A program made the position numbers and the translations under genes. Under the pieces are notes generated by a model, which did no database searches, had not been told where the DNA came from, and saw only the letters and a program-made list of their open reading frames with translations. From NCBI GenBank assembly GCA_016703105.1, contig JADJCS010000013.1, positions 1 through 64,000 of the forward strand: 64,000 nucleotides of DNA, in the 5' to 3' direction. This document shows, piece by piece, positions 36,423 to 45,706 of this stretch; the first letter of the stretch is position 1, and each line of letters begins with the position of its first letter. This DNA is from Flavobacteriales bacterium. Its GTDB lineage: Bacteria; Bacteroidota; Bacteroidia; Flavobacteriales_F; PHOS-HE28.

Positions 36423-36456
36423 ACCCTGCCGTGCGGCGGGGTTCTTCTTTTCTTCG
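36423..36456 (+). terminator. Rho-independent terminator after the sigma operon
   Basis: CCCTGCC / GGCGGGG hairpin with a 4-nt loop, followed by the T-rich tail TTCTTCTTTTCTT. It ends just before ATG 36462. Confidence 0.7.
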
Positions 36457-36461
36457 CAGCG

Positions 36462-37646
36462 ATGATCGACCTGCACGACGGCTTTCTGAAGCATCTCGCC
36501 CAGACCAGCCCCCATCCCCTGGCGCTGGACATCGTCGGCGCGGAGGGTTGCCATCTGCTCACCCGCGATGGCCGCCGCTACCTGGACCTGGTAGCCGGGC
36601 TCGCTGTGAACAATGTGGGGCACCGACATCCGAAGGTGGTGCAAGCGATCAAGCACCAATGCGACCGCTACCTGCACGTGATCCCTTACGGCGAGTTCAT
36701 CCAGGGACCGCAGGTGCGGTTCGCCGAAAAGCTGACCTCGCTCCTTCCCGCTTCGCTGAACTCGGTCTACTTCGTGAACAGCGGCACCGAGGCGATCGAG
36801 GCGTCTTTGAAGCTCGCGAAACGCGCGACCGGACGAACGAAATTGGTCGGCTGCCGAAGGAGTTATCATGGCAGCACGCACGGCTCGCTCAGCCTTTCAG
36901 ACAACGAAACGAAGAAATACCGGAACCGTCCACTACTGCCGGATGTGGAACACATCACCTTCAACGATCCTGCGGATCTCGCGTTGATCGACGACCGCAC
37001 TGCGGCCGTCGTGGTGGAGCCGATCCAAGGGGATGCTGGCGTACGAGTTCCCCATCAAGCATGGATGACAGCGTTGCGCGAGCGATGCTCCGAGGTGGGC
37101 ACCATGTTGGTGTTCGACGAGGTGCAGACCGGCTTTGGCCGTACCGGCAAACTCTTCGCCTTCGAGCATTTCAAAGTGGTGCCGGACATCCTGGTGCTCG
37201 GAAAAGCCCTTGGCGGCGGCATGCCCATGGGTGCGTTCATCAGTTCGCAAGAACACATGAAGCTGCTGACGCATGATCCTGCGCTAGGCCATATCACTAC
37301 GTTCGGCGGTCATCCCGTTGCTTGTGCTGCCGGGCTCGCAGCATTGGAAGTCCTGCTTGAAGAGGACTTGATCGCCAACGCGATACGGATGGGTGATCTG
37401 TTCAGAGAACTGCTCGTTCACCCAGCGATCCGCGAGGTGCGGGGCAAGGGCCTGATGCTCGCGGTGGACCTGGGCGACGCTGACAAAGTGCAGCGCGTGG
37501 TGCATGGCTGCCTAGAACAGGGTGTGCTCGGATTCTGGTTCTTAAGTTGCCCGGAGGCGTTCCGCCTAGCACCACCCCTCATGATCAATGAGGAACAGGC
37601 CAAGGCCGCAGTTGAAGTGGTGCTGTCCGAACTGGGCTCAAGTTGA
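36462..37646 (+). CDS. Class III PLP-dependent aminotransferase
   Basis: About 394 residues. Fold-type I class III features: NSGTEAIEASLKLAKRATGR (phosphate contact), YHGSTHGSLSLS, VVVEPIQGDAGVRVP, MLVFDEVQTGFGRTGKLFAFEH, and the PLP lysine in DILVLGKALGGGMPMGAFI. It probably transfers an amino group from an omega-amine or ornithine/acetylornithine-type donor; the exact substrate cannot be fixed, and there are no arginine-biosynthesis neighbours. The ATG at 36462 follows the terminator of the sigma operon. Confidence 0.9.
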   Translation: MIDLHDGFLKHLAQTSPHPLALDIVGAEGCHLLTRDGRRYLDLVAGLAVNNVGHRHPKVVQAIKHQCDRYLHVIPYGEFIQGPQVRFAEKLTSLLPASLNSVYFVNSGTEAIEASLKLAKRATGRTKLVGCRRSYHGSTHGSLSLSDNETKKYRNRPLLPDVEHITFNDPADLALIDDRTAAVVVEPIQGDAGVRVPHQAWMTALRERCSEVGTMLVFDEVQTGFGRTGKLFAFEHFKVVPDILVLGKALGGGMPMGAFISSQEHMKLLTHDPALGHITTFGGHPVACAAGLAALEVLLEEDLIANAIRMGDLFRELLVHPAIREVRGKGLMLAVDLGDADKVQRVVHGCLEQGVLGFWFLSCPEAFRLAPPLMINEEQAKAAVEVVLSELGSS

Positions 37647-37680
37647 AAGCACGGCTGGCTTCGCCGAAATACCGGAGGGA

Positions 37681-38040
37681 CTAAAACGTTCCAGCGCTCA
37701 GCATCACCAGCGTACATCCCTCGACCACCTCGATACCGTTCGCTTGGGCGGCGCGTGCGAGCTCCCTGTTCTCCGCTCCAGGATTGAAGATGATCCGCTT
37801 GGGGCGAAGTGCGAGGATCCGTGCTTCATGGATCGCCTGGTTCGATGCGTTCAGGTACAACGTGATCGTATCGAACTCCATGTCTTCGGGGATGGCCGTC
37901 CCGATCGGCAGCGTACCGATGAAGCCCGGTCGCCTCCCCACCGCGCTGACCGGATGTCCATGGGAAAGGAGCCGCATCACGGCCAGGTTCGAATACCGAT
38001 CGGGCTTCGGGCTGGCGCCTAGCACTAAAGTTCGCTTCAT
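37681..38040 (-). CDS. CoA-binding domain (YccU-like) protein
   Basis: About 119 residues, a single Rossmann-type CoA-binding domain. Visible are the N-terminal KRTLVLGASPKPDRYSNLAV, GTAIPEDMEFDTITLYLNA, and IIFNPGAENRELARAAQANGIEVVEGCTLVML, which carries the conserved NPGAEN and EGCT motifs. Family members bind CoA; their physiological role is poorly known. The ATG at 38040 is the only start consistent with the family. It is convergent with the aminotransferase gene. Confidence 0.9.
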   Translation of the reverse strand: MKRTLVLGASPKPDRYSNLAVMRLLSHGHPVSAVGRRPGFIGTLPIGTAIPEDMEFDTITLYLNASNQAIHEARILALRPKRIIFNPGAENRELARAAQANGIEVVEGCTLVMLSAGTF

Positions 38041-38101
38041 GATCACGCAACAAAGATGGGCCCCCTGAACAGCAGGACTTGAAAAGAAGATGCCGCTGTG
38101 T

Positions 38102-39871
38102 CTAAGCCTGCCCGGACAAGTCGCCCATCCCCTTCTTGAGGTCCTCAATGGTACGCGGCGGCACCTTCGACAGGTCCAGCACCATCAATCCATCGAGGGC
38201 GTCGTTGAAACGAGGATCGCTGTTGAAGCCGATGATCTTGGCGTTGAGCAGAAGATACTTCTTCAGCAGCACCGGCATGGCGGACTCATTGGGGTCCACC
38301 TCAGCGATCAGGCGGTCCAACTTCTTGAGGTCGGTGGCCGAGGCTTGTACCAAGGCCTGACTGCCCTCCGCGTCCTGTTTCACCTTGAACCGGTTGCGGG
38401 GTTTCACCAGACCGGCCAGGTAGGCGTCGTAGTGATGCCTTTCCACGTAGGCCATGATGAGCGCCCGCGAGAAGTGGCTATAGTTGCTGCTGATGCTCAC
38501 CGGTCCGATGAGGAACTGGTGGTCCGGGTGCGAAGTGATATGGATGAGCAGACCACGCCATAGGATGAAGAGCGGAAGCCGATGCCGCTGGTATTCCAAC
38601 GCCACGAACGATCGACCCAGTTCGAAGCTCCGCCGCAGCACCCGGTCCATCGCTCGATCCATCTTGAAGAGCGTACTGAGGTAGAAGCCCCGTTTGCCGT
38701 ACCGGGGTATGATCTTCTGTCCATCACCGATGCGGTACGCACCCACCAAACGACGCTTATCACGGTCCCAGAGGAACAGATGGTCATAGTACAGATCGAA
38801 CTCGTCCAGATCGATCCGCTTGTTCGTGCCCTCACCCACCGCACGGAAGGTGAGCTCGCGTTGCCGCCCGATCTCGCGCAACATGAGCGGGATCCGATCG
38901 CTGCTCGCGATGTAGAGATCGAACTCCGCCTGACTATTTATCCGAAGGTCCTGGATGCCGGCCAGTTCGCGTTCCAGTGCCTGCGGCGTGGGGCCCTCGA
39001 TGATCTCCTTCGGCTTGCGCGGGAAGCGTAGCGGTCGGAATTGATCGCGTCGCACTTGGACCCCGGATCCCAACGCGTACGTCTTGGCACGGAGATACCG
39101 GCCCAATTGGTCCGCGGAGCTGAACGCCGCGATCTCCTTGGCGGGTATGGGCTTCCCGACGCGCATACGAACTTGCCGACCACGCATCCGGAGCATTTCG
39201 TTGGGCAGGATCATGGTGCGCAGGTTCGGATGGATCATGCCCAGCATCTGGAACACGACGCTGTTGGCACCATCGAACCAGACCGGCACCACCGGAACAC
39301 CTGCGAGTTGTACGAGCTTCAGGGCCGGGGTCTTCCATCGGGGATCGGCCACCGCCTTCAATTCGGTGCGCCAACTGCTCACCTCCCCGGCAGGGAACAG
39401 GGCCAGCGCTCCGCCTTGCTTCACATGCTCCAGGGCGTTGCGCATGCCTTGGAAGCTGCTCATGCTCCGCAACTGTTCGAACGGGTTCACCCCAATGAAC
39501 CGATGGCCCAGCGGCTTGAGCTGCTGAAGCAGGAAATTGGCCATCACTTTCAGTTCTGGTCGGATGCGGCCGAAGATGTCCACCAGGGCCAGGCCGTCAA
39601 TGGCACCGTAAGGATGGTTGGCCACGAGGATCAATCCCCCCTCCCGGGGAAGCTGATCGAGTTGGTCTTCAGGGACCTCCAGTTCCAGGTCCAACTGCTC
39701 GAACACCGCTCGAACGAAGTCCAGATCGTGCAGGTGCCGGGCACCTTCATAGATCTTCTGCAAGCCCTTCAACCCGCTCACCTCTGTGAGCAGGGTGATC
39801 CGCGGATCCCCGGGCCGCATGTGGCTGGCCCGGGCGAGATCGGCGGGATCGACGATGCGCTCGTTATCCAT
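38102..39871 (-). CDS. Bifunctional acyltransferase, OlsF-like ornithine/amino-acid lipid synthase
   Basis: About 589 residues joining two domains. The N-terminal half (about 60-290) is a PlsC-like acyltransferase, with VANHPYGAIDG (HPYGAID acyltransferase motif) and LFPAGEVSSW. The C-terminal half (about 310-580) is a GNAT/OlsB-type N-acyltransferase with LVGAYRIGDGQKI, ELGRSFVALEYQR and LIGPVSISSNYS. OlsF proteins, known from Serratia and Flavobacterium johnsoniae, carry out both acylations of ornithine lipid synthesis. The amino-acid head group here (ornithine or glycine) cannot be told. I use the ATG at 39871 (MDNERIVDP); the frame is open further upstream, overlapping the divergent gene's start. 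Confidence 0.88.
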   Translation of the reverse strand: MDNERIVDPADLARASHMRPGDPRITLLTEVSGLKGLQKIYEGARHLHDLDFVRAVFEQLDLELEVPEDQLDQLPREGGLILVANHPYGAIDGLALVDIFGRIRPELKVMANFLLQQLKPLGHRFIGVNPFEQLRSMSSFQGMRNALEHVKQGGALALFPAGEVSSWRTELKAVADPRWKTPALKLVQLAGVPVVPVWFDGANSVVFQMLGMIHPNLRTMILPNEMLRMRGRQVRMRVGKPIPAKEIAAFSSADQLGRYLRAKTYALGSGVQVRRDQFRPLRFPRKPKEIIEGPTPQALERELAGIQDLRINSQAEFDLYIASSDRIPLMLREIGRQRELTFRAVGEGTNKRIDLDEFDLYYDHLFLWDRDKRRLVGAYRIGDGQKIIPRYGKRGFYLSTLFKMDRAMDRVLRRSFELGRSFVALEYQRHRLPLFILWRGLLIHITSHPDHQFLIGPVSISSNYSHFSRALIMAYVERHHYDAYLAGLVKPRNRFKVKQDAEGSQALVQASATDLKKLDRLIAEVDPNESAMPVLLKKYLLLNAKIIGFNSDPRFNDALDGLMVLDLSKVPPRTIEDLKKGMGDLSGQA

Positions 39872-39975
39872 CGGATCTTCCAAAGGTATCCATGCGGCCG
39901 AACCGAGGTTGGTCGATCCACCGTCGGAGAACCGCGGATCATGCTTAACTTTTGCCTCCTTTTCCGACCCGCACA

Positions 39976-42969
39976 ATGATGACCCTATCCAACCGAGCCG
40001 CCTTTTTCTTCGGTGCGCTGTTCCTTGTTCACGGACTTTTCGCCCAGACCTATTGGGGTATGACCAGTTCTGGAGGGGCCAGTGATATCGGCACGCTCTT
40101 CACCATTACCGAGACGAGCACGTTCACGAAGAGATTCGAATTCACCCAAGTGTCGGGCGCCACCTCCAAGTGCGACCTGATCAAGGCGACCAACGGGAAA
40201 TACTACGGTGTTACGGAACTTGGCGGGGCTGGCGGCTTCGGCACCGTCTTCTCCTACGATCCTGCAACATCGACCTACACCACGCTCGCGAGTTTCAACA
40301 GCACCAACGGGGAACAGCCCACGCGTGGCTTGGTACAATCCACCGTCAGCGGACGCTTGTACGGCACGTGCAGCGCCGGTGGTGCGAATGGCTTCGGCAC
40401 CATCTTCGATTTCAATATCACCACCGGCCTGATCTCCAAACGGCACGATTTCGTGAACGCAGGTGCCAACCTCAACGGCCGGGCCCCGAAAGGCGGAATG
40501 GTGGAGGCGTCGAACGGTCGATTGTACGGTACCACGCAGATCGGTGGAGCGACCAACCAGGGAACCATTTTCGAACTCCTCGTCAATGCGGGGGGTACCA
40601 CCACCTTCACCAAGAAGATCGACCTGACCCTGGCCGGAGGGGCGCGACCCTATGCCGGCCTCTTCCGGGCATCAAGCAACCTGCTTTATGGTACCACTAC
40701 GCAAGGCGGTTCGAATTCCGATGGTGTGATCTTCAGTTACAACGTAGGAACGAACGCGTATACGGATCTCGTAGACCTGGTCAACGCCACTGGCTCGGCC
40801 CCTTACAGTGAACTCGCCCAGAACGGTGCCGGTGGTTTGTTGTACGGCACGACCTCCGCTGGCGGTGCGACCGACCAGGGCGTGATCTTCAGTTATAATA
40901 TCGCCACCGACACGTACACCGATGTCGTGGACCTGAACCCCGCGATCGGGTACAGGCCGCTGGGGCGTTTGCGCCGGGCGAGCAATGGCTTGTTCTATGG
41001 CCTCACGAACTTCGGGGGGCTCACAAGCGCGGGTGTCCTGTTCTCCTTCAATCCGGTGGGGAATGTGTATACACCGCTTTTCAACATGTACGAAGGCAAT
41101 TTGCGCGACGCTTGGGCCGGGTTGATCGAAGACCCCAATGGAACCTTCCTCGGAGTGTGCAATGATGATGGCTCCGGTGGTTCAGGAGCATTGTTCCGTT
41201 ACGTACCGGCGACCAATACGATGACGGAGCTCACCGCCTTCGGCTCCAGCAATGGCAGCCAGCCCAAAGGGCGTTTGGTGCGGCACACGACCGGACTGTT
41301 CTATGGCCTCACCAATTCTGGTGGAAGCAATAACGTGGGCACCTGTTTTTCCTTCGATCCGGTGAGCAGTGCGCACGTGCGGCTCTCGAACATGGGTGGG
41401 ACCTTGGGCGACTTTCCTGTGGGCACACTGGTTCTAAAGGGCACCAAGTACTATGGCCTGTGCAGCGCCGGTGGGGCCAATGGCGGCGGCACATTGTTCT
41501 CGTTCGATCCATCGAACAATACGTTCGCCAAGCTGAAGGACCTCGACGCGGTATCGGGCACCGCACCGCGCACCGGTCTCTTCCTTGCCGCCAACGGTAC
41601 GCTGTACGGTACCACCGGTCTGGGCGGGGCGAACGGTCTGGGCACGCTCTTCTCCTATGACACCGGCTCGAATACGCTTGCTCCGTTGGTCGCATTGAGC
41701 AACAGCACAGGGTCCGCGCCAAATGCGGACCTCATGCAAGTGGGGACCGGTCTTCTTTACGGGGTGCTGAGCGAGAACGGCGATTTCGGCGATGGAGTGC
41801 TCTTCTCCTTCGATACGGGCACCAACACCTTCCTCAAATTGTACAATTTCGACGGGACCCAGGGCGGTGGCCCATCCGGTAAGCCGGTGCTCGCGGCGGA
41901 CGGCAAACTCTACGGCACGTGCCGCGAAGGGGGGGGCTTCCTGAACGGATGCATCTATAGCTGGGACATCACCAACGCGGTGTACACCCAATTGTATGAT
42001 ATGCAAACCACGGATGGAGCGCTCTCCGAAAGCAACCTGGTCCAAGGGACCGATCTGCGGCTTTACGGAGTATGCACACAAGGGGGATCCTCGTCGCTGG
42101 GGACCATCTTCCGTTACAACCCGAGCACCAACAGCGTCGGGGTGATCACGAACTTCGCGGGGGCCACGAACGGCTCGTTGCCCTTTGATGGCCTCGTGCC
42201 CGAATCGGCGCCGACCCCGCCCACGAACGTTTCGCTCGCGTTGCGCGTTCTCTTGGAAGGACCCTACAATAGCGGCACCGGGGTCATGAACGATGCGTTG
42301 CGTTCCCTGGCTTCCTTCCCGCTCACCGAGCCCTTCACCAGCCTTGGTTTCACGCATGTAGGCGGAGGCGGTGGGGAGACCATCGCGCCCTCCGTATTGA
42401 CCACCACGGGCAGCAATGCGATCACGGATTGGATCTTTGTAGAGCTGCGGTCCAAGACCAGCAACACGACCGTGCTCCGCACGCAGAGCGCCTTGGTACA
42501 AAGAGATGGTGACGTGGTCGCTTTGGATGGCGTGTCCGCGCTCACCATCCCGGTGGTACCGGATGAGTACTACATCGCGGTGCGCCACCGCAACCATCTG
42601 GCGACGATGACGCTTGCCACCGTCGTCCTAAGCGCGACCCCACCCCTGGCGGTCGATCTGACCAATGGGACCGTGGCCACCTTCGGCACCAATGCACAGA
42701 AGATCAACGGCAGCACCCGATTGCTGTGGGCCGGGAACGTGATCCGCGATACGCAACTGAAATACGCCGGCGGAAGCAACGATAGGGACCCGATCCTGGT
42801 GAAGATCGGCGGTGTGGTGCCCACAGCGACCACCACGGGCTATTGGCCCGAAGATGTGACCCTTGACGGTGTGGTGAAGTATGCTGGTGGCAGCAACGAC
42901 CGCGACCCGATCCTGGTGAATATCGGCGGTTCCATACCTACCGCCGTGCGAGCCCAACAACTTCCCTGA
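39976..42969 (+). CDS. Secreted GloVer-repeat protein with KYAG/NDRD C-terminal module
   Basis: About 997 residues with a signal peptide ending HGLFAQ. Residues ~22-740 hold about 14 repeats of ~48 residues with the core LYGTTxxGGxxxxGTxFSY, the GloVer (TIGR03803-type) repeat that likely forms a beta-propeller-like surface. The C-terminal ~240 residues (from about 42230) form a module shared with the protein at 54809: LLEGPYNSGTGVMNDALR, GGGGETIAPSV, YYIAVRHRNHLATMT, LLWAGNV, and two copies of KYAGGSNDRDPILV, the second preceded by EDVTLDGVV. There is no type A or B T9SS tail. An AT-rich TAACTTTTG lies 25 nt upstream. The role is unknown, probably surface display. Confidence 0.85.
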   Translation: MMTLSNRAAFFFGALFLVHGLFAQTYWGMTSSGGASDIGTLFTITETSTFTKRFEFTQVSGATSKCDLIKATNGKYYGVTELGGAGGFGTVFSYDPATSTYTTLASFNSTNGEQPTRGLVQSTVSGRLYGTCSAGGANGFGTIFDFNITTGLISKRHDFVNAGANLNGRAPKGGMVEASNGRLYGTTQIGGATNQGTIFELLVNAGGTTTFTKKIDLTLAGGARPYAGLFRASSNLLYGTTTQGGSNSDGVIFSYNVGTNAYTDLVDLVNATGSAPYSELAQNGAGGLLYGTTSAGGATDQGVIFSYNIATDTYTDVVDLNPAIGYRPLGRLRRASNGLFYGLTNFGGLTSAGVLFSFNPVGNVYTPLFNMYEGNLRDAWAGLIEDPNGTFLGVCNDDGSGGSGALFRYVPATNTMTELTAFGSSNGSQPKGRLVRHTTGLFYGLTNSGGSNNVGTCFSFDPVSSAHVRLSNMGGTLGDFPVGTLVLKGTKYYGLCSAGGANGGGTLFSFDPSNNTFAKLKDLDAVSGTAPRTGLFLAANGTLYGTTGLGGANGLGTLFSYDTGSNTLAPLVALSNSTGSAPNADLMQVGTGLLYGVLSENGDFGDGVLFSFDTGTNTFLKLYNFDGTQGGGPSGKPVLAADGKLYGTCREGGGFLNGCIYSWDITNAVYTQLYDMQTTDGALSESNLVQGTDLRLYGVCTQGGSSSLGTIFRYNPSTNSVGVITNFAGATNGSLPFDGLVPESAPTPPTNVSLALRVLLEGPYNSGTGVMNDALRSLASFPLTEPFTSLGFTHVGGGGGETIAPSVLTTTGSNAITDWIFVELRSKTSNTTVLRTQSALVQRDGDVVALDGVSALTIPVVPDEYYIAVRHRNHLATMTLATVVLSATPPLAVDLTNGTVATFGTNAQKINGSTRLLWAGNVIRDTQLKYAGGSNDRDPILVKIGGVVPTATTTGYWPEDVTLDGVVKYAGGSNDRDPILVNIGGSIPTAVRAQQLP

Positions 42970-42979
42970 CCAAAAGGGA

Positions 42980-43915
42980 TCAAACGGGCAGTATCCCCAC
43001 GATCTTCTCGTCCATCACCTCACCGCCCGGATAGTTGCGGGTGTAATCCAGGTTGATCCATCGTTGTCCGTGCATATCGGTGTGGTAGAAGAGCGGCGCC
43101 GATCCGATGTGGTCCTTGAACAGCATGTTACGTAAGAGATAGGCGACACGCTCCATGGCCTGGGCATCGCCTATGAGCAGTTCCGGATAGAGGTGCCCTA
43201 CCGTGCGCACCAGGCGCACCTCCCCTCCGATGGCCTTGATGCACGCGGCCATGAGGATCGCATGGTCGTCGCAATCCCCGGCCAGAAGCTCCACACTTTC
43301 ACTGGCTCGGGCGAAGTACTCCCCCCCCTTCACGTCGTTCACATAGCTCCAACTCCCATTGATCACCTTGAACACGGAAAAGGCCTGTACCATTGTCACT
43401 TCCTTTTCGGCGACCAAGGCCTCCGTGAAGTGCATCGTAGCGGCCCGCACCGCGAAGGTGCGCACACGCGCATCCTCATGATCGATCCGTGACCCGATCA
43501 TGTCCGCGTTCTCGAAAGGCTTTAACCGCGACGCGGATAACGGAACGAAGACGGTGTTGTCACGCAACGCGAAAAGAAAGCCACGGTAGTCCTCCACCAG
43601 ATCGCCCGGCCGATACCGGCCTGTGAAACTGGACCACGTCAGTACCACACCCCCGAGGATGAGGAGAGCGAATAGTACGAGCCGCATCTTGCGCAGCAAG
43701 ACGTAGAAGCACCCCGCGATGATCAAGAACGTAACGATGTGATCGATCCGCGCACGATCACCGAAGGGCAGAAGGATGACCGGCACATGGGGATAGACCA
43801 CTACGAACAAGGGCATCGTCAGCACAATGGCCGCGAGCAGCACCACCAAGATGTTGAACGCACGAACGCTTCCATCCGCTTGATGCGATCGTGCCTGGCC
43901 TTCCACATCCCTCAT
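42980..43915 (-). CDS. Membrane protein with transglutaminase-like domain
   Basis: About 311 residues. The N-terminus has three or four hydrophobic segments (about 20-42, 60-78 and 80-97). The C-terminal part is a transglutaminase-like/cysteine-protease fold: the catalytic Cys motif is AGDCDDHAILMAACIKAIGGEVRLV, with a downstream His region (FYHTDMHGQRWINLDYT) supplying His/Asp candidates. Such domains may cleave or crosslink peptides in the envelope; the substrate is unknown. It is convergent with the preceding repeat protein (10 nt apart). Confidence 0.82.
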   Translation of the reverse strand: MRDVEGQARSHQADGSVRAFNILVVLLAAIVLTMPLFVVVYPHVPVILLPFGDRARIDHIVTFLIIAGCFYVLLRKMRLVLFALLILGGVVLTWSSFTGRYRPGDLVEDYRGFLFALRDNTVFVPLSASRLKPFENADMIGSRIDHEDARVRTFAVRAATMHFTEALVAEKEVTMVQAFSVFKVINGSWSYVNDVKGGEYFARASESVELLAGDCDDHAILMAACIKAIGGEVRLVRTVGHLYPELLIGDAQAMERVAYLLRNMLFKDHIGSAPLFYHTDMHGQRWINLDYTRNYPGGEVMDEKIVGILPV

Positions 43916-44028
43916 CGCACGAAGACCATGCCGGATCCTTCAGCGGGGACCGGCGTTCGCCGCAGGGCACCTGGACCAAATGGCCAGTTCCTCCAGGAAC
44001 CCTGTTGAAACTATTTAACGATCGTGGA

Positions 44029-44059
44029 TTTGCATGGCCGGATGGTACGGATAGTTTTG
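44029..44059 (+). promoter_or_regulatory. Consensus Bacteroidota promoter of the M23 peptidase gene
   Basis: TTTG at 44029-44032, a 19-nt spacer, then TAGTTTTG at 44052-44059, a full match to TAnnTTTG. The ATG at 44067 lies 7 nt after the -7 box, so transcription would start at or just before the start codon. Confidence 0.8.
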
Positions 44060-44066
44060 CGCGTCC

Positions 44067-44963
44067 ATGATCCGGAGGTCCCTTCTTTTCTCATGCACCG
44101 CGCTCTTCGTGTGGGTGGGCTCCGGCGTTAGTGCGCAGGTGGATAGTGTGGCGATCGGTGGCCCGGAGGAAGGCAGCGTGTACGAGGAGGTGGACCCGAC
44201 CGCCACGGATGTCCCGTTGATCGCGATCGAGAACTCACTACCGACCCCATGGACCTTGCGTGATTCGCTCGCATTGATCCCTTGTTATGACCTCTATTGC
44301 GATTGGAACACCAGCAGTATTTTCGGTCACCATGACCAGAACGCGGCCATGGCACCCGTCGATCTCGACCTCAGCCATGCGGCCTGCGATCATGCTATGC
44401 CCATTTGCGGTAAAGTGAACTCCCCTTTCGGTCCGCGCCACGGACGCATGCATTATGGGGTGGACCTCGATCTGGAGACCGGTGACGCTGTGGTGGCGGC
44501 CTTCGCCGGGATGGTTCGGATCGCCCGGTATCACAAGTCGTTCGGGAACGTGGTCGTGATCCGCCATCCGAACGGTTTGGAAACGCTTTATGGTCACCTC
44601 AGCCGACTTTCCGTGGACGTAGGCGAGATGGTGGAAGCGGGTGAGCGTATCGGCCTCGGCGGTAGCACAGGGCGGTCCACCGGAAGCCATTTGCATTTTG
44701 AAGTGCGCTACCTGGGACGTCCGATCGATCCCGCCATGGTCTATGATATCCCGGAAGGCGAACTGGTCTCACGACAGCTGCATCTCTCGGCCAAGAGTTT
44801 TGAAGCTCCAGCCACCGCCGCTCGCTACTACCGCGTGAAACGCGGCGATACCCTCTCCGCGATCGCGAGGCGGCAAGGGACCAGCGTGGCACGTTTGTGC
44901 AAGATCAACCGCATTTCAGCACGGAGCACCTTGCGGATCGGCCAGACGTTGCGGACGCTTTAG
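44067..44963 (+). CDS. M23 family metallopeptidase with LysM domain
   Basis: About 298 residues with a signal peptide (RRSLLFSCTALFVWVGSGVSAQ). The M23 (LytM-type) domain (about 110-220) has the zinc ligands HYGVD and the catalytic HLHFE motif in GSHLHFEVRYLG, plus GRHG before the first ligand. A LysM domain follows at the C-terminus (YYRVKRGDTLSAIARRQGTS, ISARSTLRIGQTL). It would cut peptidoglycan crosslinks in the periplasm while LysM holds it to the wall. The strong promoter directly before the ATG sets the start and suggests a very short leader. Confidence 0.93.
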   Translation: MIRRSLLFSCTALFVWVGSGVSAQVDSVAIGGPEEGSVYEEVDPTATDVPLIAIENSLPTPWTLRDSLALIPCYDLYCDWNTSSIFGHHDQNAAMAPVDLDLSHAACDHAMPICGKVNSPFGPRHGRMHYGVDLDLETGDAVVAAFAGMVRIARYHKSFGNVVVIRHPNGLETLYGHLSRLSVDVGEMVEAGERIGLGGSTGRSTGSHLHFEVRYLGRPIDPAMVYDIPEGELVSRQLHLSAKSFEAPATAARYYRVKRGDTLSAIARRQGTSVARLCKINRISARSTLRIGQTLRTL

Positions 44964-44978
44964 CACACCCACACTTTC

Positions 44979-45578
44979 TTAACCGGTCACGCTGTCCGCC
45001 TTGCCGCGTTGCGACACGAGCGCACGGGTGAGCGTATCCACCAGATCCTGGTTGTACTGCGGCGAAAGCACCAGATGGCGCCCACCCGAAAGCCTCAACA
45101 GCACCAGGTCGTCCTTGGAGTTCGGCATGCGGTCGATAAGCCGACGGCCCAAGCCGAAAGTCAGCGAGCGCAGTCCGATGTCCACCGAGCAGAACCGCAC
45201 GAAGGCTTGTTCGCGGGCGCGTGTCTCGTTCTTCGGCTCGTCCTCCTTCACGAACTGGCGGATGTAATCGCGGGAAGCGCTCCGGTCCACGAGGCTCGCA
45301 TCGATGATCTCGTCGAACCCCGCACGTAGATCCGTTCCGGTCGTGCGCAACCAAAGCCCTTTCTCGTCCACGATATACTGGCACTCGTTGCCGCGATCCC
45401 GCAGATAGGCCATGACATACCCGGCGAGCAGGAGGACGATCGCGATCACGATGAACAGCACCTTGCCCGTGCTGAGCGACCCCAACAGGCCAACGACCGT
45501 CAGCGCCGAGCCCACGTAGCTCCATGCTTTGGTGTTGTGCCAAAGCCGTTTCGTTCGGAACCGTTTGCCGCGTACCAT
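44979..45578 (-). CDS. Membrane protein of unknown function with PH-like C-terminal domain
   Basis: About 199 residues. A basic N-terminus (MVRGKRFRTKRLWHN) precedes two close hydrophobic segments (about 20-35 and 40-58). The cytoplasmic remainder (RGNECQYIVDEKGLWLRTTGTDLRAGFDEIID, RHLVLSPQYNQDLVDTLTRAL) has the strand pattern of bacterial PH-like domains. No family is recognised with certainty. A -7 box TACCTTTG ends 7 nt before its ATG on the minus strand. It is convergent with the M23 gene. Confidence 0.75.
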   Translation of the reverse strand: MVRGKRFRTKRLWHNTKAWSYVGSALTVVGLLGSLSTGKVLFIVIAIVLLLAGYVMAYLRDRGNECQYIVDEKGLWLRTTGTDLRAGFDEIIDASLVDRSASRDYIRQFVKEDEPKNETRAREQAFVRFCSVDIGLRSLTFGLGRRLIDRMPNSKDDLVLLRLSGGRHLVLSPQYNQDLVDTLTRALVSQRGKADSVTG

Positions 45579-45585
45579 GGAAGAT

Positions 45586-45593
45586 CAAAGGTA
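45586..45593 (-). promoter_or_regulatory. -7 box TACCTTTG for the membrane protein gene
   Basis: Exact TAnnTTTG on the minus strand, 7 nt before the ATG at 45578, another near-leaderless arrangement. Confidence 0.6.
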
Positions 45594-45671
45594 ACCGCAC
45601 GTTGTGCGCTGCATCCGCCGCGCCATCGCAACCGTACGATCAACGATGGGAACGTGGGGCTTGGTCTCCAA

Positions 45672-45700
45672 GAAAAATGACGAAGCGGCTTGCGCCGCTC
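45672..45700 (-). terminator. Terminator of the tRNA-Leu gene
   Basis: On the minus strand AGCGGC-GCAA-GCCGCT is followed by TCGTCATTTTT. It starts 7 nt after the tRNA 3' end. Confidence 0.75.
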
Positions 45701-45706
45701 CACTTG

